A stretch of DNA of 64,000 bases from Candidatus Sphingomonas colombiensis (GTDB taxonomy: Bacteria > Pseudomonadota > Alphaproteobacteria > Sphingomonadales > Sphingomonadaceae), in the NCBI GenBank assembly GCA_029202845.1, contig CP119315.1, forward strand, positions 3,747,217-3,811,216, given 5' to 3'. Numbering within the stretch: position 1 is the stretch's first letter; the number at the start of each line of letters is the position of its first letter. The notes under the pieces were generated by a model. It searched no databases and had not been told where the DNA came from. It saw nothing but the letters and a program-made list of their open reading frames with translations. The position numbers and the translations under genes were made by a program. Shown piece by piece: positions 18,112-27,519 of the stretch.

Positions 18112-18331
18112 TAACCGCAGGGTTGAACCGGCCTCCCTTTGACGACATAAACGTGACAGCGGGCTGGAATGCTGGCAGCCGCCCGCAGGATTGTCCTGTC
18201 AGGTATCTCGAAGCTCGACATACGGGTCGAGTAACCGGCCCCTCCTTGTTGGAGGCGCATGGTCCACCTCACAAAGCTAACCCGGCCAACCCGGGAACGG
18301 TATCTGCCGCCCTGTGAGGAACAGTGGGCCC

Positions 18332-18922
18332 ATGTCTCCACCGATCAATCCGCGTGATCAGGAACTCACGCAAGCTCATTTAGATGACGTCAGCACCAAT
18401 GGTCTTGAAAACTCTGACGATCGCGGCCGCTTCTCGCTGGAAAAGATATATCGCAGCGAAGCGAAAGGCCTTTCCGCGTATTTTGGCCGTCGTCTTCGCG
18501 GCGACGATGAAGCCTCCGACTATGTCCACGAAGCGTTCGCCCGCCTCGCCCGCCACATGTCTCGGCATTCGATACTGGATCCCGGCCACTATCTCCGGCG
18601 GATCGCCCGAAACCTTCTCTTCGAACGAACACGACGCCTTCGAACGCGCACCGCGTGGCTTGCCGTGCCCCTGGGTCCCGAACATGAGCCATCGATCGCG
18701 CCTGACCAATCGTTTCGTATCGAGCTGGATGACGTGCTGAAAACCTATCGCCGCGTACTGGAAGAGCTCCCCGACAAGACGCGGCAAGTGTTTCTGCTTC
18801 ATCGCGTCGACGAACTCACCTACAAGGAAATCGGGGAACAGTTGGGGATCAGCATCCCGACGGTGCAATATCATGTGGCGCGTGCGCTCGCGCATATCGA
18901 CGCCGCACTGGGGCAGGAATGA
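18332..18922 (+). CDS. ECF sigma factor, FecI type
   Basis: An RNA polymerase sigma factor of about 196 residues. Region 2 lies near residues 35-95 (YVHEAFARLARH, then HYLRRIARNLLFER) and region 4 near 140-195 (VLEELPDKTRQVFLLHRVDE with LTYKEIGEQLGIS as the -35-binding helix-turn-helix). ATG 18332 has a GAGGA about 11 bases upstream; GTG 18314 is possible. The gene overlaps the FecR gene by four bases and is followed by a TonB receptor with a signalling domain, the classic surface-signalling layout. Here the unit leads into a lasso-peptide isopeptidase, as in astexin-type loci. Confidence 0.9.
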   Translation: MSPPINPRDQELTQAHLDDVSTNGLENSDDRGRFSLEKIYRSEAKGLSAYFGRRLRGDDEASDYVHEAFARLARHMSRHSILDPGHYLRRIARNLLFERTRRLRTRTAWLAVPLGPEHEPSIAPDQSFRIELDDVLKTYRRVLEELPDKTRQVFLLHRVDELTYKEIGEQLGISIPTVQYHVARALAHIDAALGQE

Positions 18923-20016
18923 GCGAGGAAGCCGTACCAACACCGTCACCCAACCAACTTCGTGAGGAAGCAGCCGAGTGGTTCGCGATCATGCGCGGGC
19001 CGGAAGCCGATGTGCGTAGGGACGACTTCAACAAATGGCTTGCTCGCGGGGCGCTGCACATGCGCGCGTACAACAGCGTCGCCGAGACCTTCAACCTCGG
19101 CAAGTTGCTCAAGGACGCCCCATCGCCTTCCGCTGACGGGGCAAATGCGCAACGGCCGGCCGCTGATAATGGTGGAAAGCCTTCCCAGGGCAAGCTCCTG
19201 ATCGGCCTGCTCGCGGCAGGCTGCATCGGGATTTCTGCGGTCGCCCTGACCACGCATCTGGCCGGCAGGGCCGGATCGCAGGCAGCGGATGCCACTGCCG
19301 AAGGTGAAGTCGAAAGACAGTATGCGACGGGGGTTGGCGAAATCCGCAATGTCGCGCTGTCCGATGGGTCGCGGCTCGCGCTGGACACGAACACGTTGGT
19401 GGTCGCGTCGTACAATTCTCGCGAGCGTGGTCTTCGCCTGATGAATGGACGCGCGCGCTTCTATGTCGCGCACGAAGCCCGCCCGTTTCTCGTTCGCGCC
19501 GACACGACCGTGGTGAAGGGCGGCGGGACAATATTCGACGTCGCCTTGCTTTCGACCCGCCGCGTCGCGATTCACCTGGTTCAGGGCGCTATCGACGTGC
19601 ACAGCCAGCCGGATTCCAGCCTCCGGCCGGCCGGCGCCGCGCGCACCCTTCCAGCAATATTCACGCGAATGAAAGTCGGCGAACGGCTGCTCGTGGATTC
19701 CGATCGCGATACGCCTCAGCCCGGCGTTCCGGTCGGCGACGAAAATTGGCCGGAGGGTGTGGAAGCCTTCAACGACGTTCCCCTGTCCCAGTTGCTGGAC
19801 GCCGCAAATCGATACACCAGGAAGCCCATATCGGTCGCGACCGCTGAGATTGGTGCCCTGCGTGTTTCAGGAACCTTCCACCTGCGAGACACCCCACGGA
19901 TCGCGGAGAAGGTCGCCGATCTTCTGGTGCTTGCCGTAACATATGAGGATAGCGGCTATACGCTTGGCCGGCGCTGCGTGCCGAATATCGGCATTCGATG
20001 CCGGCCGCCCTCATAA
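18919..20016 (+). CDS. FecR family anti-sigma factor
   Basis: A 365-residue protein. The N-terminal cytosolic part (EEAAEWFAIMRGPEADVRRD, then FNKWLA) is the DUF4880 region of FecR regulators; a single hydrophobic helix near residues 92-112 (LLIGLLAAGCIGISAVALTT) crosses the inner membrane; the periplasmic FecR domain follows (YATGVGEIRNVALSDGSRLA) and then a C-terminal region with VSGTFHLRDTPRIAEKVADL, an STN-like fold. It should hold or activate the sigma factor according to a signal from the TonB receptor. Confidence 0.9.
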   Translation: MSEEAVPTPSPNQLREEAAEWFAIMRGPEADVRRDDFNKWLARGALHMRAYNSVAETFNLGKLLKDAPSPSADGANAQRPAADNGGKPSQGKLLIGLLAAGCIGISAVALTTHLAGRAGSQAADATAEGEVERQYATGVGEIRNVALSDGSRLALDTNTLVVASYNSRERGLRLMNGRARFYVAHEARPFLVRADTTVVKGGGTIFDVALLSTRRVAIHLVQGAIDVHSQPDSSLRPAGAARTLPAIFTRMKVGERLLVDSDRDTPQPGVPVGDENWPEGVEAFNDVPLSQLLDAANRYTRKPISVATAEIGALRVSGTFHLRDTPRIAEKVADLLVLAVTYEDSGYTLGRRCVPNIGIRCRPPS

Positions 20017-20085
20017 TTCCCCCGATCGCCGCATCCATCCTCCCGAGTACCGCGCAGCTATGGCGCGGCCCAAAGGGGGATGGAC

Positions 20086-22641
20086 ATGGATACCTATACG
20101 CGTTGGCACCTCTGCATCGCGACGTCGCTGATCGCCTTCACTGCCGCTAATCCCGCTGCTTGCCAGCAAGCCGCAGCGCGCGAATACCATCTGCCAAGTC
20201 AGAACCTCGCGACCTCGCTGCTCGCGATCGGCCAGCAGTCCAACACCGAAATCCTGTTTCAGCCCAAGGATGTGCGGCACATCACCGCGCCCGCGCTGAA
20301 TGGCCGATTTTCTCCCGAAGATGCGGTTCGCGCTATTGTCGCGCCCGCTGGTCTGCGTGTCGACATCGAGAACGGCAGCATATTCGTGCGCGCGCAAACC
20401 ACGGGTGGTGATCAGGGTGATCAGGGTGAGGTTGTCGTCACCGGTACGCGGCTGCGCGGTGCGCCGATCGCCTCCCCCCTCATCAGCCTGACGCAGCGCC
20501 AGATAATCGATTCAGGCCAGGTAAGCCTCGGCGATGTCGTGCGAACAATCCCGCAGAATTTCGGGGGAGCGCAAAACCCTGGCGCCAACATCACGACGCC
20601 TGAGAAAAAGGGAAACTATATCGGATCCGGGTCCGCGATAGATTTGCGTGGCCTTGGCGGCGACGCGACCCTGACGCTGCTCAATGGGCATCGCCTCGCC
20701 TATAGCGGCGCTTATCAGGCGATAGACATCTCCGCGATCCCGATTGCCGCGCTCGACAGGATCGAAATTGTCGCCGACGGCGCCTCCGCGCTCTACGGGT
20801 CCGACGCGGTCGCAGGCGTCGCGAACATCATCCTGAAGCGCGATTTTCAAGGCCTCAGCACCTCGGCCCGATTTGGCGCCTCCACTGACGGCGGCAATCA
20901 GCAACAGGAATATAACGCGGTCGGGGGGACCATCTGGAACAGCGGCGGTCTCATGCTGGCGTACGATTTCTCGCACAACACGCCGCTTGTTGCGAGCCAG
21001 CGCGGCTATACAGCCACTACGTCGCCGGGGCTCACGCTTTTGCCAAGCCTGACCCAGCATAATGTCATCTTCACCGGACATCAGGCGCTATTGCCCTCGG
21101 TCGAATTCGACATCGACGCCTTCTACAATCACCGCTTCAGCGCGCGAGGCTATGCGCTTACCGCTGCCGGCGATCCCGCGACGAACGGCGCCATCCTGTC
21201 GTTTCGCAGCCGCTCGCTGTCGATCGCCCCTTCGCTCAAATTCGATCTCGGATCGGGATGGGAAGCCAAGATCGCCGGCGTTTATAGTGAGGACAGCAGC
21301 TATTATACGTTCGACCAGGCCTATGGCGGGATCCATTCGCTTACCGCGGGTTGCTATTGCAACGATATCAAGAGCATCGAAGCGTCAGTGGACGGCGATC
21401 TGGTCCACTTGCCCGCCGGGGCGATCAAGCTCGCAGTCGGCACCGGCTATCGCTCGATTGGCTATCACGGATATCGGACCTCGGGAGATATCCAGAATAT
21501 TGACGTTTCGCAGGGCGCCTATTTCGCTTTTGGCGAGATGAGCATCCCGGTGGTGTCGCCCGCTCAACACATTCACGGAATCGACAAACTCAATCTCACC
21601 GCCGCCCTCAGATATGAAAATTATGCGGGGGTCGCGAGCGTCGCGACGCCGAAATTCGGGATAATCTATTCTCCGGCAGACCTGCTCGACATCAAGGCAT
21701 CATGGGGAAAATCGTTCAAGGCGCCGACATTCTTCGAGCGTTACTCGTTCCAATATGCTGATGTGTACAATGCCGGAACGCTTGGCGGCACCGGGCTTCC
21801 GCCCACGGCTTCGGTTCTCTTATTGAACGGCGGAAATCCGGACCTGAAGCCGGAAAGAGCAACCACCTGGACCATCACCGCCGCGCTGCATCCACCTGCG
21901 CTCAAGGGGCTGTCGGTGGAAATCAGCTACTTCAACGTCCAATATGACCAGCGCATCGTCGCGCCGATCGCTTATATCACCCAGGCGCTGAGCGACCCGC
22001 AATATCGCAGCTTCGTCAACAATGCGCCGACGACCGCCGACGTCGCCCAGGCCATCGGAAGCCGTATTTTCACCAACTATACCGGGGGCGCCTATGACCC
22101 GGCGAACGTCGCGGCGATCGTCTATGACGGCAACGTCAATGCAGCGAGCCAGTCGATCCACGGCGTCGATATCAGCGCGAAATATAGTCTCGCCACAAGA
22201 ATGGGCGGCCGAATTCAGCTGACGGCGGATGGATCGTATTTGGACAGCAGTCAGCGCCTGACCGCCGATCTGGCACCCGTCCAACTTGCCGGCACCGTCT
22301 TCAATCCCGCCCATTTCCGCGGCCGGGTCGGCGCAAGCTGGGATCAAGGCGGGCTTACGTTGACATCCTATGTCAATTACACCGGGCCGGTCGATGACAC
22401 GCGCATCGGCCTTGTCGGGCGCGCCGGCCCGATGACAACGCTCGATCTCTCCGCCCGCTATCGGTTCGGCGAGCGATCAGGGCTTTTCCACGGGTTCGAC
22501 ATCTCGCTTTCCGCGCTCAACCTGCTCAACGCGAGTCCGAAGGCGATCAAGACCACCGGCGTGTACGACACACCCTATGACCCGCTGAACTATTCGCCGG
22601 TTGGTCGCTTCCTCAACCTCGCCATCACGAAGCAATGGTGA
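20086..22641 (+). CDS. TonB-dependent receptor with N-terminal signalling domain
   Basis: An outer-membrane receptor of about 851 residues. A signal peptide (ATSLIAFTAANPAACQQ) is followed by a secretin/TonB (STN) domain near residues 30-105, then the TonB box and plug (EVVVTGTRLRGAP, QIIDSGQVSLGDVVRTIP) and the beta-barrel with the plug-end YGSDAVAGVANIILKRDF. ATG 20086 is preferred over 20080 because AAAGGGGG at 20072-20079 then has normal spacing. The STN domain lets a bound ligand signal to FecR. Lying directly before a lasso isopeptidase, it is likely to import a lasso peptide; this is inference from related loci. Confidence 0.92.
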   Translation: MDTYTRWHLCIATSLIAFTAANPAACQQAAAREYHLPSQNLATSLLAIGQQSNTEILFQPKDVRHITAPALNGRFSPEDAVRAIVAPAGLRVDIENGSIFVRAQTTGGDQGDQGEVVVTGTRLRGAPIASPLISLTQRQIIDSGQVSLGDVVRTIPQNFGGAQNPGANITTPEKKGNYIGSGSAIDLRGLGGDATLTLLNGHRLAYSGAYQAIDISAIPIAALDRIEIVADGASALYGSDAVAGVANIILKRDFQGLSTSARFGASTDGGNQQQEYNAVGGTIWNSGGLMLAYDFSHNTPLVASQRGYTATTSPGLTLLPSLTQHNVIFTGHQALLPSVEFDIDAFYNHRFSARGYALTAAGDPATNGAILSFRSRSLSIAPSLKFDLGSGWEAKIAGVYSEDSSYYTFDQAYGGIHSLTAGCYCNDIKSIEASVDGDLVHLPAGAIKLAVGTGYRSIGYHGYRTSGDIQNIDVSQGAYFAFGEMSIPVVSPAQHIHGIDKLNLTAALRYENYAGVASVATPKFGIIYSPADLLDIKASWGKSFKAPTFFERYSFQYADVYNAGTLGGTGLPPTASVLLLNGGNPDLKPERATTWTITAALHPPALKGLSVEISYFNVQYDQRIVAPIAYITQALSDPQYRSFVNNAPTTADVAQAIGSRIFTNYTGGAYDPANVAAIVYDGNVNAASQSIHGVDISAKYSLATRMGGRIQLTADGSYLDSSQRLTADLAPVQLAGTVFNPAHFRGRVGASWDQGGLTLTSYVNYTGPVDDTRIGLVGRAGPMTTLDLSARYRFGERSGLFHGFDISLSALNLLNASPKAIKTTGVYDTPYDPLNYSPVGRFLNLAITKQW

Positions 22642-24704
22642 TGGACTGGGCACGTTCACGCCGCTCGGGCACTGCGGCCGCAATGCTGGCCTGCGGCCTG
22701 CCGGGCCTCGCCGGTGCGGTAACTGCGGCACCGCAACCGACCATCACCGATCTCGTCGAAACGAAGCAGATCGACAGCCTGTCAGTGTCACCGGACGGAA
22801 CTTGGGTGGCCTTCCGTGTCATCGCCCGTTCGGTCGCCAGCAATAATGTCACCGGCCAATGGTATATCCAGCGTATCTCCGGGGCGGGAATGCCAATGCC
22901 CATGGGCCATGCTTTCACGCCGAGCGTGATACCGCTGATGGGCATCCCCAAAGATGGTGTCAGTCAATGGGCGCCGGATTCCGCGGCGCTTTATACGCTC
23001 GTAGAGTCGAGCGCCGGGGTTCAGGTCCATCGACTGACGACGGACAAGGACATCGCGGTGACCTCGGATGCCGCCGATGTAGAGGCGTTCACCTTGTCGG
23101 CCGACGGCCGTGCGCTTTCCTATCAGGTCCGCAACCCGCGAGCGGAAATCGAGCGCGATCAGATCGCGGAAAAGACGCAAGGCATTCATCTTGACCGCTC
23201 CATCATCACCGACGGACTGCCCCTCACCGACAATTTTCGGATTGGCGGCCGGACGACAACGCTCCGGCGCGTCGGCGACGAAGTGGTGGACGAAGCCTGG
23301 CGCGGCGATCTGCGTCAAAAGGAGGTGCAGCTCGACAATGTTCCGGTCACGAGCATAACCGGGCCAGCCAGCGCCACGCCATCTTCCGTCCGGTCCGTCC
23401 AGACGCGTGATGCGATGTCGGGATCGGCGCTGCTGCCGCTCGGATCGAGCGGCAGCGGGATCATCCTGCGCCAGTTGGTGAAAGCCAATCCGGACGGCCC
23501 GTTCGGCACCTATCGGGTCGAAGCGCAGCTTCCGGACGGACGAAATGTCGTCTGCGACGCCGCCTTCTGCACAGGATCGCCAACATCCCTCAGACAGGTT
23601 ACCTTCAATGCGCGAGGGACAGAGATCGTCCTGTTATCCGAACCCGATTTCCGCGGACGCACGGCGATCGAAGCATGGAACCCCCGGACGGGCAAAACGC
23701 GAACCATCAGACCCGAAAAGGGCGCGCTTGATGGAGGATCAATCTACAGCGGTCGCGGATGTGAAGTCACCGACAAGTATCTGCTGTGTGTCGAGTCCGG
23801 CCCAACCCGCCCGCCCCGGCTGCTTCGGATCGATCTCGATGACGGGAGCGAGCGCGTTCTTGCCGACCCGAATACCGGCCTGGCATCGAAGCACTTCCCG
23901 CGCACGCAATTGATCGAATGGAAGGATGGAGCGGGACGCCCCTGGAACGGCATTCTCGTGCTGCCGGACGGCGCTCCGCGCGAACGCCCTCCACTCGTCA
24001 TCACGACATATCGCTGCAGGGGCTTTCTGCAGGGTGGCACGGCGTGGCTCGCGCCCGAATTCATCCTGGCCCAACAGGGCATTGCCGCGCTTTGCATGAA
24101 CACGAACAACGATATTTTCGCCCAGCGCGACGCGCGCAATCGCATCATCCCGATGCAGCCTTACAAAGACATATTGGCGGCCTATCGGATCGTGATCGAT
24201 GACCTCGCGTCGCGTGGCATGATCGACGACAAGAGGGTCGGAATTTCGGGCCACAGCTTCAGCGCCAACGCTGCGACATATGCGGTGAGCCATTCCCGTC
24301 TTTTTCGTGCCGCCGTGATCGGTTCGGGTCCGACCATCGATCCGGGGACCTATTCGATTGTCGCACCGGCGGCGGATTCGTGGCGCAAGGCGGTCTATGA
24401 AGTGATCGGGTTACCGAAGCCGTTGGACGACCCCGACCATATCTGGGAAAAGACCTCACCCGCGCTCAATGCGCATGCGGTCGATGCCGCGATCCTCATG
24501 CAGCCACCTGAAAGCGAATATCTTTTCTGTCTGCAGCAATATGCCTTCCTGCAGGACGCGGGGAAAGACGTCGATATGTTCGTCTATCCGTCGGAAGGGC
24601 ATATGGCGAGCGGTCAGCCGATCCACCAATATTGGCGCAACAAGCGCTCGGTCGACTGGTTTATCCGATGGCTGACCCCCACCGCCAGGCCGGGCACGCC
24701 GTAA
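22635..24704 (+). CDS. atxE: Lasso peptide isopeptidase (AtxE type)
   Basis: A 689-residue prolyl-oligopeptidase-like (S9) enzyme. It has an N-terminal hydrophobic signal region (MLACGLPGLAGAVTAAP), a beta-propeller domain, and a C-terminal alpha/beta hydrolase with the nucleophile elbow GISGHSFSAN (Ser541). In known relatives such as AtxE2 of Asticcacaulis this enzyme opens the isopeptide ring of the lasso peptide made by the same locus. It overlaps the receptor gene by seven bases and converges on the cyclase gene, so uptake and hydrolysis form one unit. Assignment rests on architecture and on the complete lasso locus opposite; a plain S9 peptidase is the alternative. Confidence 0.85.
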   Translation: MVMDWARSRRSGTAAAMLACGLPGLAGAVTAAPQPTITDLVETKQIDSLSVSPDGTWVAFRVIARSVASNNVTGQWYIQRISGAGMPMPMGHAFTPSVIPLMGIPKDGVSQWAPDSAALYTLVESSAGVQVHRLTTDKDIAVTSDAADVEAFTLSADGRALSYQVRNPRAEIERDQIAEKTQGIHLDRSIITDGLPLTDNFRIGGRTTTLRRVGDEVVDEAWRGDLRQKEVQLDNVPVTSITGPASATPSSVRSVQTRDAMSGSALLPLGSSGSGIILRQLVKANPDGPFGTYRVEAQLPDGRNVVCDAAFCTGSPTSLRQVTFNARGTEIVLLSEPDFRGRTAIEAWNPRTGKTRTIRPEKGALDGGSIYSGRGCEVTDKYLLCVESGPTRPPRLLRIDLDDGSERVLADPNTGLASKHFPRTQLIEWKDGAGRPWNGILVLPDGAPRERPPLVITTYRCRGFLQGGTAWLAPEFILAQQGIAALCMNTNNDIFAQRDARNRIIPMQPYKDILAAYRIVIDDLASRGMIDDKRVGISGHSFSANAATYAVSHSRLFRAAVIGSGPTIDPGTYSIVAPAADSWRKAVYEVIGLPKPLDDPDHIWEKTSPALNAHAVDAAILMQPPESEYLFCLQQYAFLQDAGKDVDMFVYPSEGHMASGQPIHQYWRNKRSVDWFIRWLTPTARPGTP

Positions 24705-24749
24705 CGACGGCATTGCGCACAAGCGGAACGAGGCCTCGTGCACTCACCG

Positions 24750-26513
24750 CTAAGCCCAGCTGCGGCACCATGCCTCGACATCGACCAACGCGAGAATGCG
24801 GGCCCAGATAAGCTCGCTATACGCCGCTCGCCGCTGAATGACCCTGCGGACGTCGTCAGATTTGATCAAACCTGCATCGGACAGGAAGCCGCTACACAGG
24901 AATTCCTCGATCTCCTGGGTTCGTCGCTCGATCAATTCGATCGCAAGGCGATCGAAACTGCCCTTGGTTGTCCGCTGGATGATCTCCAGCGGCAATCGAT
25001 GTCGAAAGGCATCGCGCGCGGGCGCCCGGTTCACCCCATTGCGGCACCACATCCACGAAGGAATGCGTAGGCACAGCTCGACGACCGGTTGGGATAGCAA
25101 AGGGTAGAGCACCGGATATTTCCGCTCATATCCAAAGCCCTCGGTGAAATTGGAGATGAGGACGAGCAGCCCGATATGCTCCAGCTTTCCCGGCAAGCGC
25201 CCGCTCGACGGCATAAGCCAGGGATGGCAACGAACGTCGAACTCGGCGGTCTGATAGGCATCTCCGAGAAATGAGAAATCCGGTTTCCACATATAGGCCG
25301 GATGCCTCCTGCCACGCCGCTTCAGGGCGGATCGCACGACCCTTGGCGCGCCGTCGCCGCTTAGCCTGCTCACGTCACGCACGGTCTCGAATATCTTGCC
25401 CGGGCCGGCATGACAAAGCAGGCGATCGGCGACCGGCGCCGAGGACTGGATATAGCAGAAGACGTTATCGCCGCCGCCGCCGCTGAAGACGACATCGGTG
25501 CCGCTCTCGGCGGTCAGATCCTCGACGTTGCGCGAACCGGACTGCGAAAAGGCGCGCGATAGCGGACGCGGCAGATGCGCCGCATCCGAGCGTCGTATGT
25601 CGATGTTTGCGATCGCTTCGGTTGCCAGACGTATTTCCTTGCCAAGGCCGGCGCCCAGCACATTGGCAAAATGCCGTTCGTCGCCGGGCGATCCTTCAAC
25701 GCTCAACAGGTTGAGGAGCGTGAGACCGATATCGCTCCGGGAAAGCGACGCCGCGACAATCGAGGAATCCAGGCCGCCCGATACGCCAAGCAGCGCATGA
25801 CGATAGCGCGTCGCCCACGCCCCGACCGTCGCGTCCACCGTCTTCTCCAGCAAGTCGGCGGCCATGCGATGATCATCAATCTGGGTTGAGCGCGCGGCAA
25901 ATGACCACGGCGACCACCCCTGTTCACGCCGATGTGTCCCTGCCCCGGCGACAAGATGCTCACCCGGCCCGAGTTCCTCGATGCCATGGAGTGCGGTTCT
26001 GTGGGATCGGAACCCCCGCAATTGCAAATGGCCGGCGATATAGGAAAGATCGATTGCCGGCTTGGCAATCCCTGCCCGTTCCAGGTCCTTGACCTGCGTT
26101 GCGAGTGCAAGGCACGTGCCCAGCTTCGTGAAATAGATTGGGCACGCCGGTGAGGCATCGCGCACCACACGGATCTCATTTTCGGTCGCGGACCGCAGAA
26201 AGGCGACGAAGCGCCCCCATAAATGCGTGTGCAGGTCCCGCCCTTCGGAGCGAAGGATCGCGCCCGTCTGCTGCGCGTCGAACCGCGCTATGGATCGCGC
26301 CGGAAACAATCCCTCGAAAACCGTGCCGATGACAATACCAGCCTCGGGCTCGAGCGGGATCGCCGGCATATCGGCACCGGCCCAGACGATCAGGTTCGCG
26401 CTGGTAAAACGGGGTTGAAGCATCGTATCGCGCGACAGGCGCTCGATGATTTCCGGCGGGACGATGCCGCCCGGGCTTAGCGCGATCACGGCAAGGCAGC
26501 GCCCGATCGTCAT
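24750..26513 (-). CDS. atxC: Lasso peptide cyclase (asparagine synthetase-like, C protein)
   Basis: A 587-residue asparagine synthetase homologue. The ATP-pyrophosphatase loop SGGLDSS is at residues 245-251, with a further conserved segment FSGGGGDNVFCY near residue 340. The N-terminal glutamine amidotransferase part is present but starts MTIGRC, so it lacks the Cys2 nucleophile of true glutaminases, as is usual in lasso cyclases. The enzyme adenylates the Asp or Glu side chain of the core and lets the freed N-terminus attack it to close the ring. It overlaps the B gene by four bases. Confidence 0.9.
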   Translation of the reverse strand: MTIGRCLAVIALSPGGIVPPEIIERLSRDTMLQPRFTSANLIVWAGADMPAIPLEPEAGIVIGTVFEGLFPARSIARFDAQQTGAILRSEGRDLHTHLWGRFVAFLRSATENEIRVVRDASPACPIYFTKLGTCLALATQVKDLERAGIAKPAIDLSYIAGHLQLRGFRSHRTALHGIEELGPGEHLVAGAGTHRREQGWSPWSFAARSTQIDDHRMAADLLEKTVDATVGAWATRYRHALLGVSGGLDSSIVAASLSRSDIGLTLLNLLSVEGSPGDERHFANVLGAGLGKEIRLATEAIANIDIRRSDAAHLPRPLSRAFSQSGSRNVEDLTAESGTDVVFSGGGGDNVFCYIQSSAPVADRLLCHAGPGKIFETVRDVSRLSGDGAPRVVRSALKRRGRRHPAYMWKPDFSFLGDAYQTAEFDVRCHPWLMPSSGRLPGKLEHIGLLVLISNFTEGFGYERKYPVLYPLLSQPVVELCLRIPSWMWCRNGVNRAPARDAFRHRLPLEIIQRTTKGSFDRLAIELIERRTQEIEEFLCSGFLSDAGLIKSDDVRRVIQRRAAYSELIWARILALVDVEAWCRSWA

Positions 26514-27190
26514 ATCGTCAGGATCGGCCGGAACGTTGCGACATGGTCCGGAGCGTCGGTGACAATGAATGCGTCAATCTCGACCCAGCAATGTGCCTGA
26601 AACGGGCGGTCGACGACGCCGATCACCATCCTCGGCGCGAACCCGCGCGCCATCATCATCCGCATGGTGCAAATCGATCGCGGCAGGCACCAGCGATTGG
26701 CGCCAAAGAGAAAATCCGCGCCGCGCGCCGCACCGGCTATTCCCGCGATCGACGACATGTCATCCAGCGGACAAGCGCCGCGGACGGCAATGCGCGCCTT
26801 GGCATCGCGAAGGTCCGCCATGATGTCGCGTAGCGACCGCCTGCGCACTTCGCGCATCGTCGCCACCATGCCCAGGAGCGCCGTTGCGAACTGCGCCAAC
26901 GCGATAGTATTCGCTGGCACGCGACCTGCGGGCCGCGCCGCGTCATCTCGCACAACGGACACGGGGTGGTCCGATCGCTCCGCCGCTGCTGCCAGAACAC
27001 CGCGGCCGACCAGCCTTTCGATCAATGCGATCTGGTTTGCGCTGGCGCCCTTCCCTGACATCGCCACATGCAGCGCCTCCTTCATCGACCCGGCGATGAG
27101 AAAATAGCGGTCCGCATTGAGATCGAGGATGACCGTTCCCGACTGGAAATCACAGGCATGGATCGAATCCGCCAACCGGTACCCGGCCAT
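26510..27190 (-). CDS. atxB: Lasso peptide leader peptidase (B protein with RRE)
   Basis: A 226-residue protein. The first 80 residues resemble a PqqD-like recognition element (GTVILDLNADRYFLIAGS), which binds the precursor leader. The second half is the transglutaminase-like lasso B2 peptidase: catalytic Cys168 in RWCLPRS, His200 in QAHCWVEID and a following Asp. It removes the leader before ring closure. The RRE and peptidase are fused, the form usual in proteobacterial clusters. The gene lies 117 bases after the precursor gene, separated by a hairpin, and overlaps the cyclase gene. Confidence 0.9.
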   Translation of the reverse strand: MAGYRLADSIHACDFQSGTVILDLNADRYFLIAGSMKEALHVAMSGKGASANQIALIERLVGRGVLAAAAERSDHPVSVVRDDAARPAGRVPANTIALAQFATALLGMVATMREVRRRSLRDIMADLRDAKARIAVRGACPLDDMSSIAGIAGAARGADFLFGANRWCLPRSICTMRMMMARGFAPRMVIGVVDRPFQAHCWVEIDAFIVTDAPDHVATFRPILTI

Positions 27191-27269
27191 TTCACATTCC
27201 CATTCCTTGCGGGATGAAATTCGGACACCCCGGGATCAATCGCCCGCGGCGTACCGCCCCTCGACCGAA

Positions 27270-27297
27270 GGGCGCACGGTGATGGAACCGCACGCCC
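27270..27297 (-). promoter_or_regulatory. Hairpin between lasso precursor and B gene
   Basis: On the minus-strand transcript GGGCGTGCGGT pairs with ACCGTGCGCCC over 11 pairs, two of them G-U, around a six-base loop. There is no U-tract after it. Hairpins at this place are reported in other proteobacterial lasso clusters and are thought to protect or partly terminate the A transcript so that more precursor than enzyme is made. Confidence 0.7.
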
Positions 27298-27307
27298 TCG
27301 CTGTCGG

Positions 27308-27445
27308 TCAGTCGTCCGCGTCGGAAAGACCGGGGTTGGTAATGCCCGAGACGCCGTCGAGGTGCCCGCCAAGCGGCCCCTTGGTCTCGACGCTTGCAGC
27401 GCCCAGGTCGATCAGTTCGGGATCATGATCCTCACGCCGTTCCAT
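27308..27445 (-). CDS. atxA: Lasso peptide precursor
   Basis: A 45-residue peptide found by reading the minus strand upstream of the B gene. It starts ATG 27445 after GGAGG (27451-27455 complement). The leader of 22 residues contains HDPELIDLGAASVETK, with the conserved P-x-L recognition element and the Thr at position -2 that lasso peptidases require. The core of 23 residues begins GPLGGHLD, so Gly1 and Asp8 would form an eight-membered ring; the tail is GVSGITNPGLSDADD, with bulky Ile and Asn-Pro as possible plugs. The order A-B-C on one strand and the isopeptidase locus opposite complete the system. The core is unlike any lasso peptide I can recall by sequence, though it recalls the xanthomonin and rhodanodin type. 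Confidence 0.9.
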   Translation of the reverse strand: MERREDHDPELIDLGAASVETKGPLGGHLDGVSGITNPGLSDADD

Positions 27446-27456
27446 GATTGCCTCCA

Positions 27457-27491
27457 TTGCAAAGTAGCTGCGGCATTGCAGCCACTTGCAA
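27457..27491 (-). promoter_or_regulatory. Hairpin in the lasso precursor mRNA leader
   Basis: TTGCAAGTGGCTGC (27491-27478) pairs with GCAGCTACTTTGCAA (27471-27457) on the minus transcript, with one bulge and one mismatch around a six-base loop. It ends two bases before the GGAGG ribosome site of the precursor gene, so it could affect mRNA stability or translation. It is seen directly; its function is inferred. Confidence 0.55.
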
Positions 27492-27519
27492 TCGTAGAGA
27501 AGGCGATCCGCCCACCGCG

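Noticed and set aside
27191..27307. Second lasso precursor between A and B
   Set aside because: The gap holds only the hairpin and the start region of B; no further leader-core frame was found.
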